Source of the DNA: Chloroflexota bacterium
GTDB lineage: Bacteria; Chloroflexota; Dehalococcoidia; Dehalococcoidales; RBG-16-60-22
DNA: 8,561 bases
Direction: 5' to 3'
Assembly (NCBI GenBank): GCA_022574315.1
Contig: JACZSH010000065.1
Coordinates: forward strand, 1-8,561
This document shows, piece after piece, positions 1 to 5,353 of this stretch (position 1 is its first letter; each line of letters opens with the position of its first letter). The notes below the pieces were generated by a model, which saw only the letters and a program-made list of their open reading frames with translations, was not told where the DNA came from and did not search any database. Made by a program: the position numbers and the translations under genes.

Positions 1-616
1 CACTGGCTTCGTAGCGGTAGACTTTGCCCGGCTCGACTACCCTTATCGGCGGCGTCAGGCTTTCCAGCGCCCGGGCGCTCACCGACGTGGTGTGGGTGCG
101 CAGCAGCATCGGCTTTTCCCCGGGTTTTGTCTTTACCCAGGAAGTGGACATGGTATCGCGGGCGGGATGGGCGTCGGGGATGTTCAGGGCATCGAAGTTG
201 TAATACTCCCACTCCACCTCCGGACCCTCCGTCACCTCGAAGCCCATGGAAACGAATATATCACAGATTTCGTCGAGTGTCTGTGTAATCGGGTGCCGCC
301 GTCCCGCCGGCAGCGGCCGACCCGGCAGCGTGACATCGAAAGTTTCCCGCTTTGCCTGCGCCGCCAGCTGTACCTGCCGCAGGGCCAGCTCTTTTTGCTT
401 GAAGCTGTCCTCCAGCTCGTTCTTTACCTGGTTGGCGCGGGCGCCGGCCGTCTTCCGCTCTTCAATCGGCAGGGAACTCAGGCCGCGCAGGGTAGCCGTC
501 AGGGAACTTTTCTTGCCCAGATACTGGACTCGCCAGGCCTCCAGGCGCGGCGGGTCGCTGATGCTTTCCAGTTCCTGGAATGCCTGCGTTTTCAGTTCTT
601 CGAGCTGTTGCCACAT
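1..616 (-). CDS. pheS: Phenylalanyl-tRNA synthetase alpha subunit, N-terminal 205 residues (runs off the left edge)
   Basis: PheS is the catalytic subunit of the alpha2-beta2 enzyme that charges tRNA-Phe in the cytoplasm. I translated the minus strand from the ATG at 616-614. Residues 1-90 form the N-terminal coiled-coil tRNA-binding arm, rich in Glu, Lys and Leu. The class II catalytic core then begins, with GFEVTEGPEVE at 125-135, the PheS signature FDALNIPDAHPARDT at 141-155, LLRTHT at 171-176 and KVYRYEAS at 198-205, where the window ends. The usual length is about 340 residues, so roughly the last 135 are missing. The start is fixed by an in-frame TAA three codons upstream and a purine-rich AGGAAAGAAG at 631-640 as a distant ribosome site. 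It follows rplT by 70 nt in the same direction, and pheT is expected beyond the edge. Identification is secure. Confidence 0.95.
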   Translation of the reverse strand, partial: MWQQLEELKTQAFQELESISDPPRLEAWRVQYLGKKSSLTATLRGLSSLPIEERKTAGARANQVKNELEDSFKQKELALRQVQLAAQAKRETFDVTLPGRPLPAGRRHPITQTLDEICDIFVSMGFEVTEGPEVEWEYYNFDALNIPDAHPARDTMSTSWVKTKPGEKPMLLRTHTTSVSARALESLTPPIRVVEPGKVYRYEAS

Positions 617-686
617 CTTCTTGTCTTACGCTTCTTTCCTGGAACGTGGGCTGGAGTATTCGAGGACGCTGCTTGAGTCAGATCTC

Positions 687-1046
687 TCAGGCCTGGACTT
701 TTTCTTTGGCGGTGGTTACCAGGCTGGAGAAAGCCTCCGGCTCTCTTACCGCCATGTCGGCGAGCATTTTACGGTTGATATCGATTCCGGACTCTCGCAG
801 GTAGTTCATGAACTGGCCGTACTTCAAACCCTGCGCTCGACTCGCCGCGTTGATTCTCAGTATCCAGAGTCGCCTCATGTCTCCCTTACGCTCGCGCCGG
901 TGAACGTACGCGTAGTACAACGACTTGGCCATGGACTCACTGGCCCGCCGGATAAGGGAGTGCTTTGATGCCCGGTGTCCCTTGGTCAGGGCCAGTATTT
1001 TCTTGTGTCGCCGGTGCGACGTCATTCCTCTCTTTACTCGTGGCAA
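687..1046 (-). CDS. rplT: 50S ribosomal protein L20
   Basis: L20 is a primary binder of 23S rRNA needed for early assembly of the large subunit, and in several bacteria it also represses the infC-rpmI-rplT operon. The 119-residue product has the usual family length. It shows the basic, extended N-terminus (PRVKRG, then HRRHKKILALTKGHR) followed by the globular C-terminal half with INAASRAQGLKYGQF and GIDINRKMLADMA. The start codon is TTG (complement of 1044-1046), so the first residue is still Met. It is supported by a strong AGGAGG (complement of 1055-1060) 8 nt upstream, and the second residue onward matches conserved L20. The gap to rpmI is only 20 nt, so the two are co-transcribed. The only oddity is the TTG start. 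Confidence 0.98.
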   Translation of the reverse strand: MPRVKRGMTSHRRHKKILALTKGHRASKHSLIRRASESMAKSLYYAYVHRRERKGDMRRLWILRINAASRAQGLKYGQFMNYLRESGIDINRKMLADMAVREPEAFSSLVTTAKEKVQA

Positions 1047-1054
1047 GTGTCTAT

Positions 1055-1060
1055 CCTCCT
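1055..1060 (-). promoter_or_regulatory. Shine-Dalgarno deciding the TTG start of rplT
   Basis: The minus strand reads AGGAGG here, 8 nt before TTG. No ATG gives a full-length L20, so this site fixes the non-ATG start. It lies in the 20-nt gap after the rpmI stop codon. Confidence 0.85.
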
Positions 1061-1066
1061 ATTTAG

Positions 1067-1267
1067 CTAGACCCCGTAGGGGATCAGTCTCTTTATGCGC
1101 ACCCGGTCCGCCGGCGCCAGTTCGACTTTCTTGTCAAAAAGGTTTTTCACCCGTTTCGCCTTGTTGCGTCGCAGGTGACTTTTCGGGCCTTTTATCCGCA
1201 TGACTTTGCCGCGTCCGGTGATGTGGAAACGGCTTTTCGCCCCTTTATGTGTCTTCAGTTTTGGCAT
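1067..1267 (-). CDS. rpmI: 50S ribosomal protein L35
   Basis: L35 is a small, very basic protein of the large ribosomal subunit. The 66-residue product has the typical length and the family pattern: MPKLKTHKGAKSRF at the N-terminus, a GRGKVMR segment, and the Lys/Arg-rich SHLRRNKAKR block at about residues 30-39. Unlike many genomes, where a short spacer separates the genes, the ATG here lies 23 nt inside the 3' end of infC in another frame. Its ribosome site (GAAGGAAG) is therefore embedded in the infC tail. This suggests translational coupling of L35 to IF3. The stop is TAG, and rplT follows after 20 nt. Confidence 0.97.
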   Translation of the reverse strand: MPKLKTHKGAKSRFHITGRGKVMRIKGPKSHLRRNKAKRVKNLFDKKVELAPADRVRIKRLIPYGV

Positions 1268-1814
1268 CTTTAACTTCCTTCACTTCTTCTTTAGGCTTGG
1301 CTTTCGGCTTGCTGGTCGGGGACAGGATGACGTTCATCCGCCTCCCCTCCATTACTGGCTGTCTTTCCGTGGCAGATACCTCGCCGAGTGTCTCCGACAT
1401 TCGTTGCAAAAGCTTATATCCAAGCTCGGGATGCGTGATTTCACGACCCCGGAACATGATGGTAACTTTTACTTTAGCCCCCTCCATCAGCAGCTTCAGC
1501 GCCACTCTGGCTTTGGCATCAAAATCGTGTACCCCGATTTTTGGCCGCATACGGATTTCTCGCAGCATGGAGACCTTCTGGGTCTTCTTCATCTCCTGCT
1601 CTTTTTTCGCCTGCTGGTACTTGTACTTACCGTAATCGAGAAGTCGGCATACCGGGGGTGCTGCAGTCGGGGCTACCTCGACCAGGTCGAGGTTTTGCTT
1701 TCGTGCGGCCTCTTGTGCTTGGCTCAAGGGCATGATGCCCAGTTGTTCTCCCTTCTCTCCCACCAGTCGGATCTCTTGAGCCCTTATCATGTGGTTGACG
1801 CGCAGTCGCTTAAT
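1245..1814 (-). CDS. infC: Translation initiation factor IF-3, probable AUU start
   Basis: IF3 binds the 30S subunit, prevents premature 50S joining and rejects initiator complexes with poor start codons. Counted from the proposed start the product is 189 residues. It has an N-domain (RVNHMIRAQEIRLVGEKGEQLG), a Lys-rich linker and a C-domain with PKIGVHDFDAKAR, KVKVTIMFRGRE and HPELG. The nearest ATG (complement of 1788-1790) would delete the conserved RVN segment and has no ribosome site. The frame stays open to a TAA at 1851-1853, and AAGGAGGT lies at 1828-1835, so initiation at ATT (complement of 1812-1814) or the adjoining ATA (1815-1817) is inferred. A non-AUG start is the known basis of IF3 autoregulation. 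The C-terminus has an extra Lys/Glu tail that encodes the start region of rpmI in another frame. Confidence 0.93.
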   Translation of the reverse strand: MKRLRVNHMIRAQEIRLVGEKGEQLGIMPLSQAQEAARKQNLDLVEVAPTAAPPVCRLLDYGKYKYQQAKKEQEMKKTQKVSMLREIRMRPKIGVHDFDAKARVALKLLMEGAKVKVTIMFRGREITHPELGYKLLQRMSETLGEVSATERQPVMEGRRMNVILSPTSKPKAKPKEEVKEVKDAKTEDT

Positions 1815-1827
1815 TATTTCCCTTTTT

Positions 1828-1835
1828 ACCTCCTT
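1828..1835 (-). promoter_or_regulatory. Strong Shine-Dalgarno of infC
   Basis: The minus strand reads AAGGAGGT, an almost full anti-16S match, 13 nt before the ATT and 10 nt before the ATA candidate start. A second purine run, AGGGA, lies at 1819-1823. No such site precedes the ATG at 1790, so this element supports a non-AUG start. Confidence 0.85.
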
Positions 1836-1862
1836 TGGGTAACAAGTATCTTACGAACAAAA

Positions 1863-1891
1863 ACTATACCATTTTCTGGCTGACTAATCAA
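1863..1891 (-). promoter_or_regulatory. Predicted sigma-70-type promoter for infC-rpmI-rplT-pheS
   Basis: On the minus strand, TTGATT (complement of 1886-1891) and TATAGT (1863-1868) are separated by exactly 17 nt. A TGG just before the -10 makes an extended -10 element. Predicted transcription starts near 1856, giving a leader of about 40 nt before infC. The operon can therefore be expressed independently of thrS. This rests on consensus matching only. Confidence 0.7.
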
Positions 1892-1897
1892 ATCATG

Positions 1898-1935
1898 GAG
1901 ACTGAGGCCTGTTGGCAACCTCTCTACTCAGTCTC
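1898..1935 (-). terminator. Hairpin after thrS, possible weak terminator or attenuator
   Basis: GAGACTGAG and CTCAGTCTC form a perfect 9-bp stem (1898-1906 with 1927-1935) around a 20-nt loop that can partly pair internally. It lies 7 nt after the thrS stop and just upstream of the infC promoter. On the minus strand it is followed by CATGATTTGATT, which is a poor U-tract, so termination would be inefficient or factor-dependent. Confidence 0.45.
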
Positions 1936-1942
1936 GCTAATA

Positions 1943-3694
1943 TCATACTATATCCATGGTCCGGCTGGCGATAGCCTCGCTCACTTTTTTCTTGAAGCCG
2001 TCGAATGGCTGGTCGGCCAGCTGCTCCCCGCTGCGCCGGCGCACGGACACGGTGCCGGCCTCCGCCTCTTTGTCCCCCACCACCAGCATGTACGGTATCT
2101 TCTCCAGTTGCGCCTGCCGGATTTTAAAATTTATCCTCTCCGCCCGGGTGTCAACCTCGGCGCGTATTCCAGCGGCTTTGAGTTCACCTGCCAGCTTGTG
2201 TGCATATTCCAGGTGGCGGTCGGCCACCGGTATCAGCTTTACCTGTACCGGCGCCAGCCACAGCGGGAAAGCGCCCCCGTAGTGCTCGATTAACGTGGCC
2301 AGGAATCGCTCCATGCTGCCCAGTACCGTCCGGTGCACCATCACCACCGAGTGTTCCTGCCCGTCCTCCCCGATGTAGGTCACGTCGAAGCGCGGCGGCA
2401 GGTTGAAGTCCACCTGTATCGTCGGCCCCTGCCAGGCTTTCCCCAGAGCGCTTTCAAATTTGATGTCTATCTTCGGTCCGTAGAATACTCCTTCGCCCGG
2501 GTCGATTTCGTAACTGAGTCCGGCGCGCTCCAGGGCCTTCCTCAGTATACCGGTGGCTTTTTCCCATACTTCCGGTGAGCCGGCGCATTTATCGGGTCGG
2601 GTGGACAGCATCACCTGGTAGTTGCTGAACTGGAATGAATCTATCATGAAGAGTGCCAGGTCGAGCACTCCGGTTATCTCGTCTTCCAGCTGGTCGAATC
2701 GACAGAAGATGTGCGCGTCGTCCTGGGTGAACCCCCTCACCCGTGACAGACCGTGCAGTACTCCGGAGCGCTCGTAGCGGTAGACGGTGCCCAGTTCAGC
2801 GTAGCGTATCGGCAGTTCCCGGTAGCTGTGCAGTTTGGTCTTGTAGATTAGTATGTGACCCAGGCAGTTCATCGGCTTCATGATGTACTTTTGCCCCTCC
2901 ACATCCATCGGGCTGTACAGGTAGTCCAGGTAAAACTCAAGGTGTCCACTCGTCCGCCACAGCTCCATCCGGGCCAGGTGCGGCGTATAGACGATATCGT
3001 AACCGCGCCTGACGTGCTCGTCTTTCCAGAAGTCCTCGATTTCCCGTCGGATGATGGCTCCTTTCGGGTGCCAGAGCACCAGCCCCGGGCCGAATTCGTC
3101 CTGGATGCTGAACAGGTCGAGTTCCCTGCCCAGCTTGCGGTGGTCGCGTCGCGCCATTTCTTTGAGCCTTGCCAGGTGCTCATCGAGTGCTTCCTGCGTG
3201 TCGAAAGCGACCCCGTATATCCGTTGCAGCATTTTATTGTGCTCGTCGCCCCGCCAGTAAGCGCCGGCGGTGCTGACCAGTTTGACCGCCTTGATTTCAC
3301 CGGTCGAGTTTACGTGCGGCCCCCGGCACATGTCGGTGAACGTTCCCTGCTGGTAGACACTGACCGTCTCGTCGTCAAGCTCGTCAATCAACTCGATTTT
3401 GTACGGCTGGTCGGCGAAAAGCCGGCGCGCCTCTTCCTTGGTCACCTCTTTTCTGGTGAAGGGGGTATCGGCGGCAATTATTGACCGCATCTTCTCTTCG
3501 ATGGCGGGCAGGTCGTCGGGGTTGAGCGTGCGCGGCAGGTCGAAATCGTAGTAAAAACCGGCCTCAATTGCCGGCCCGATGCCGAATTTGGCTTCCGGAA
3601 ACATCGCTTTTACCGCTTCCGCCATGACGTGGGAAGCGGAGTGCCGCATCGTCTCCAGCCTTGTTTCTTTAGCCTGCTCTTTTTCCGGTGCCAC
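1943..3694 (-). CDS. thrS: Threonyl-tRNA synthetase, TGS-less form
   Basis: This class II synthetase charges tRNA-Thr and hydrolyses mischarged Ser-tRNA-Thr. The 583-residue product lacks the N-terminal TGS domain found in the 642-residue E. coli enzyme and starts almost directly in the editing domain. Editing residues are present: H18 and H22 (HSASH), C123 and H127 (CRGPH). The catalytic core has motif 2 arginine R306 (VYRYE), FTQDDAH at 322-328, and the zinc ligands C277 (MNCLGH), H328 and H454 (MVHRT). The zinc ligands keep the E. coli spacing exactly. The anticodon-binding domain starts at about residue 480. The start taken is GTG, just after an in-frame TAA, with GAGG 9 nt upstream. An ATG at codon 16 is the alternative. 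The start region lies in a tandem duplication, described separately. Confidence 0.97.
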   Translation of the reverse strand: MAPEKEQAKETRLETMRHSASHVMAEAVKAMFPEAKFGIGPAIEAGFYYDFDLPRTLNPDDLPAIEEKMRSIIAADTPFTRKEVTKEEARRLFADQPYKIELIDELDDETVSVYQQGTFTDMCRGPHVNSTGEIKAVKLVSTAGAYWRGDEHNKMLQRIYGVAFDTQEALDEHLARLKEMARRDHRKLGRELDLFSIQDEFGPGLVLWHPKGAIIRREIEDFWKDEHVRRGYDIVYTPHLARMELWRTSGHLEFYLDYLYSPMDVEGQKYIMKPMNCLGHILIYKTKLHSYRELPIRYAELGTVYRYERSGVLHGLSRVRGFTQDDAHIFCRFDQLEDEITGVLDLALFMIDSFQFSNYQVMLSTRPDKCAGSPEVWEKATGILRKALERAGLSYEIDPGEGVFYGPKIDIKFESALGKAWQGPTIQVDFNLPPRFDVTYIGEDGQEHSVVMVHRTVLGSMERFLATLIEHYGGAFPLWLAPVQVKLIPVADRHLEYAHKLAGELKAAGIRAEVDTRAERINFKIRQAQLEKIPYMLVVGDKEAEAGTVSVRRRSGEQLADQPFDGFKKKVSEAIASRTMDIV

Positions 3695-3796
3695 TCTTTA
3701 ATGCCTCGTTTTCATGCGGAGTGCCGCATCGTCTCCAGCCTTGTTTCTTTAGCCTGCTCTTTTTCCGGTGCTACTCTATTAATGCCTCGTTTTCAT
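3636..3796 (-). repeat. Imperfect 80/81-bp tandem duplication spanning the thrS start
   Basis: Copy 1 (3636-3715) holds the active thrS start and its first 19-20 codons. Copy 2 (3716-3796) lies immediately upstream in the thrS leader. By eye they differ at only two sites: 3692 C versus 3772 T, which turns the GTG start into GTA in copy 2, and one extra A at 3778. The unit is not a multiple of three, and the thrS frame read through copy 2 stops at a TGA on the copy junction. Copy 2 is therefore non-coding for thrS. The strong upstream ribosome site at about 3804-3810 is not part of the duplicated unit. Confidence 0.95.
3779..3796 (-). other. Possible 5-codon leader ORF (MKTRH) upstream of thrS
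   Basis: Reading the minus strand, ATG AAA ACG AGG CAT TAA follows GGGAGG at a good 8-nt spacing, the best ribosome site in the thrS leader. The identical mini-ORF recurs in copy 1 at 3698-3715, where its TAA ends 3 nt before the thrS GTG. Before duplication it would have ended next to the thrS start, an arrangement suited to translational coupling. Whether it is translated is unknown. Confidence 0.3.
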
Positions 3797-3802
3797 AATG
3801 AA

Positions 3803-3831
3803 AACCTCCCACCCTGTCCGGGGAAGAGGTT
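3803..3831 (-). promoter_or_regulatory. SD-sequestering or attenuator hairpin in the thrS leader
   Basis: On the minus strand AACCTCTTCCCC (3820-3831) pairs with GGGTGGGAGGTT (3803-3814) around the loop GGACA. The stem has 12 positions with one C-U mismatch and two G-U pairs. The 3' arm contains GGGAGG, the only strong ribosome site before the duplicated region, and is followed by TTC. It could mask that site or act as a weak intrinsic terminator. I infer a regulatory role; the pairing itself is directly visible. Confidence 0.5.
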
Positions 3832-3913
3832 GTCTCTATTCCTGCGCTACTTAAACATCGGTCGTTTTACCGCTGTCAGGCTCCTTCCGGCACTAACCTG
3901 CGCCTCAGTCTCC

Positions 3914-3942
3914 ATTATACCAGCCATACGCTTTGAGTGCAA
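3914..3942 (-). promoter_or_regulatory. Predicted promoter of thrS (extended -10)
   Basis: The minus strand shows TTGCAC (complement of 3937-3942), a 17-nt spacer ending in TGG, and a perfect TATAAT (3914-3919). The strong extended -10 compensates for a weak -35. Predicted transcription starts near 3907, giving a leader of about 210 nt before the GTG. That is long enough to hold three hairpins (3889-3904, 3859-3872 and 3803-3831) plus the duplicated copy. Confidence 0.7.
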
Positions 3943-3985
3943 TTACCTTTTTCGTCGGTTCCGTTTGCATTTGGTTAATTCCATT

Positions 3986-4054
3986 TGTCATTGCCAATAG
4001 CGCTGTCCTGTCATTGCCAATGGCCCCACCTTGTCATTGCGAGGAGCGCAGCGA
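3986..4054 (+). repeat. Three 23-bp spaced repeats beginning TGTCATTGC
   Basis: TGTCATTGC occurs at 3986, 4009 and 4032, exactly 23 bp apart. The first two copies share TGTCATTGCCAAT. The third continues into the left arm of the palindromic element at 4032-4117. This looks like stuttered or decayed copies of the element's end. No gene is seen in this stretch. Confidence 0.8.
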
Positions 4055-4117
4055 CGAAGCAATCTCTAATAATTTAATTATCCATAAAGATTGCTTTGCC
4101 TTCGGCTCGCCATGACA
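4032..4117. repeat. Palindromic intergenic repeat element, TGTCATTGCGAGG type
   Basis: The left arm starts TGTCATTGCGAGGAGCG and contains AAGCAATCT. The right arm, read on the other strand from 4117, starts TGTCATGGCGAG and also contains AAGCAATCT. The arms enclose an AT-rich centre at about 4068-4087. From recall, this family of imperfect inverted repeats is scattered through intergenic DNA of many bacteria and is often mis-annotated as a short protein containing CHCEERSDEAIS, visible here in frame. It lies between the divergent thrS and MFS promoters. Mobility or function is unknown. Confidence 0.8.
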
Positions 4118-4146
4118 TCACCAACCAAAACCGAATAATGCCCGCC

Positions 4147-4176
4147 TTGCCACCCCCGCCGCTCTCGGGCTATAAT
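4147..4176 (+). promoter_or_regulatory. Predicted promoter of the MFS gene, very close to the start codon
   Basis: TTGCCA (4147-4152) and a perfect TATAAT (4171-4176) are separated by 18 nt. Transcription would begin near 4183, only about 7 nt before the ATG at 4190. No Shine-Dalgarno fits in between. Based on consensus matching. Confidence 0.65.
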
Positions 4177-4189
4177 TCTTAATAACCGC

Positions 4190-5350
4190 ATGATAAAGAG
4201 AGTTTTTCCCATTCTGGCCGTTTCTATCTTTGCCTGTATGCTGGGCTCCGGCATTGTCGTCCCCCTGCTCCCCCTTTACGCGGAGAGCCTCGGCGCCACC
4301 GGAATCGGGCTCGGCGTCATCTTTGCCGGTTTCGCTATTTCCCGCACCCTGGTTACCCCTATCTTCGGCCGCCTCTCCGACCGCCACGGCCGAAAGTCTT
4401 TTATCGTGGTCGGCCTTTTTTTATACGCCGTCATCTCCCCGGCTTTCATCTGGGCGGATACCGTTGCCCAACTGACGATGGTGCGTTTCGCACACGGGAT
4501 TGCCGGCGGCTTGATTTTGCCCATCGCCCAGGCGTACGTCGGTGACATCTCCCCGGAAGGCGAGGAAGGTAAATGGATGGGCTATGCCAACGCCGCCTTC
4601 TTCGGCGGTTTTGGTTTTGGCCCGCTGCTCGGCGGTGTCGTCACCCGGTATTACGGTATGGACGTTGCCTTTTTCGCCATGGGCGGTCTGAGCCTGCTGG
4701 CTTTCTTCATCGCCCTTTTCTTCCTGCCCGAGGTCACCCGCAAGCACGCTGCCTCCGCGCCGAGTCTGTCTTTCCGCGAGATGGGGCGTAGCCGCCTGAC
4801 CGGCGGTCTGTTCGGTTACCGTCTCGCCCAGACCCTGGCCCGGGCGGCTTTCTTCACTTTCCTGCCCGTCTTCGCCGCCGTCCGTCTCGGCTTGGGCACC
4901 GACCTTATCGGCATTCTCTTCGCCGTTCATATCCTGCTGGTAGCGGCGCTCGGGATACCCCTGGGGAGAGTCGCCGATAGGTTCAGCCGGCGGTTCATGG
5001 TGGTGCTCGGCTGCCTGGTCACTTTTGCCTTCATGGTCATGTTGCCGCTGGCCTCCAGCTTCCCGACACTCATGGCGCTGATTATTCTGGGCAGTATCGG
5101 CAACGCCATTTCCACCCCGGCTGCCTCCGCCCTCGTCATCGAAGAAGGCCGGCGCTTCGGTATGGGTTCGACGGTGGCCGTTTTCACCACTGCCCTCAAT
5201 ATCGGGATGGCGGTGGGTCCGATTTTAGCCGGTGCCATCGTCGATTATTCGGGTATAAACAACGCATTTTACTTTGGAGCGGTGGCTGTGCTGGCGGGCG
5301 CCGGCGTGTTTGTCTGGTTTACTTCGGCGTCCCGGTCGGTGACAGTCTGA
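4190..5350 (+). CDS. MFS transporter, DHA1-like drug efflux type
   Basis: A 386-residue integral membrane protein with the hydrophobic pattern of 12 transmembrane helices, the usual length for the major facilitator superfamily. Motif A is GRLSDRHGRK at residues 60-69, with a degenerate counterpart GRVADRFSRR at 259-268 after helix 8. A motif-B-like RFAHGIAGG is at 99-107. A motif-C-like GFGFGPLLGG at 140-149 is the mark of proton-coupled drug antiporters. It therefore probably exports small hydrophobic compounds using the proton gradient. The substrate cannot be read from the sequence, so no symbol is given. The ATG is placed just before helix 1, has no ribosome site and follows a -10 box by 13 nt. 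The stop is 3 bp from the stop of the convergent gene at 5354. Confidence 0.9.
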   Translation: MIKRVFPILAVSIFACMLGSGIVVPLLPLYAESLGATGIGLGVIFAGFAISRTLVTPIFGRLSDRHGRKSFIVVGLFLYAVISPAFIWADTVAQLTMVRFAHGIAGGLILPIAQAYVGDISPEGEEGKWMGYANAAFFGGFGFGPLLGGVVTRYYGMDVAFFAMGGLSLLAFFIALFFLPEVTRKHAASAPSLSFREMGRSRLTGGLFGYRLAQTLARAAFFTFLPVFAAVRLGLGTDLIGILFAVHILLVAALGIPLGRVADRFSRRFMVVLGCLVTFAFMVMLPLASSFPTLMALIILGSIGNAISTPAASALVIEEGRRFGMGSTVAVFTTALNIGMAVGPILAGAIVDYSGINNAFYFGAVAVLAGAGVFVWFTSASRSVTV

Positions 5351-5353
5351 CGG

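Noticed and set aside
246..968. Long plus-strand ORF opposite pheS and rplT
   Set aside because: It is antisense to two well-conserved genes, has no family resemblance and has the composition of a shadow frame.
2855..3484. 209-codon plus-strand ORF opposite thrS
   Set aside because: It is a shadow of the thrS coding strand in high-GC DNA with no promoter or ribosome site. thrS is unambiguous here.
3797..3913. T-box riboswitch in the thrS leader
   Set aside because: AGGGTGG occurs, but the required ACCGCG part of the T-box is absent, the motif lies on the 3' arm of the hairpin instead of the 5' arm, and no stem I is recognisable in about 110 nt.
3933..4115. Short plus-strand ORF containing the peptide CHCEERSDEAIS
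   Set aside because: This peptide is the translation of the palindromic intergenic repeat and is a familiar spurious annotation. There is no ribosome site or independent coding evidence.
4421..4930. Minus-strand ORF opposite the MFS gene
   Set aside because: Its Glu/Gly/Gln-rich, low-hydrophobicity sequence is what the antisense of a membrane protein gives. The plus-strand gene has all the motifs.
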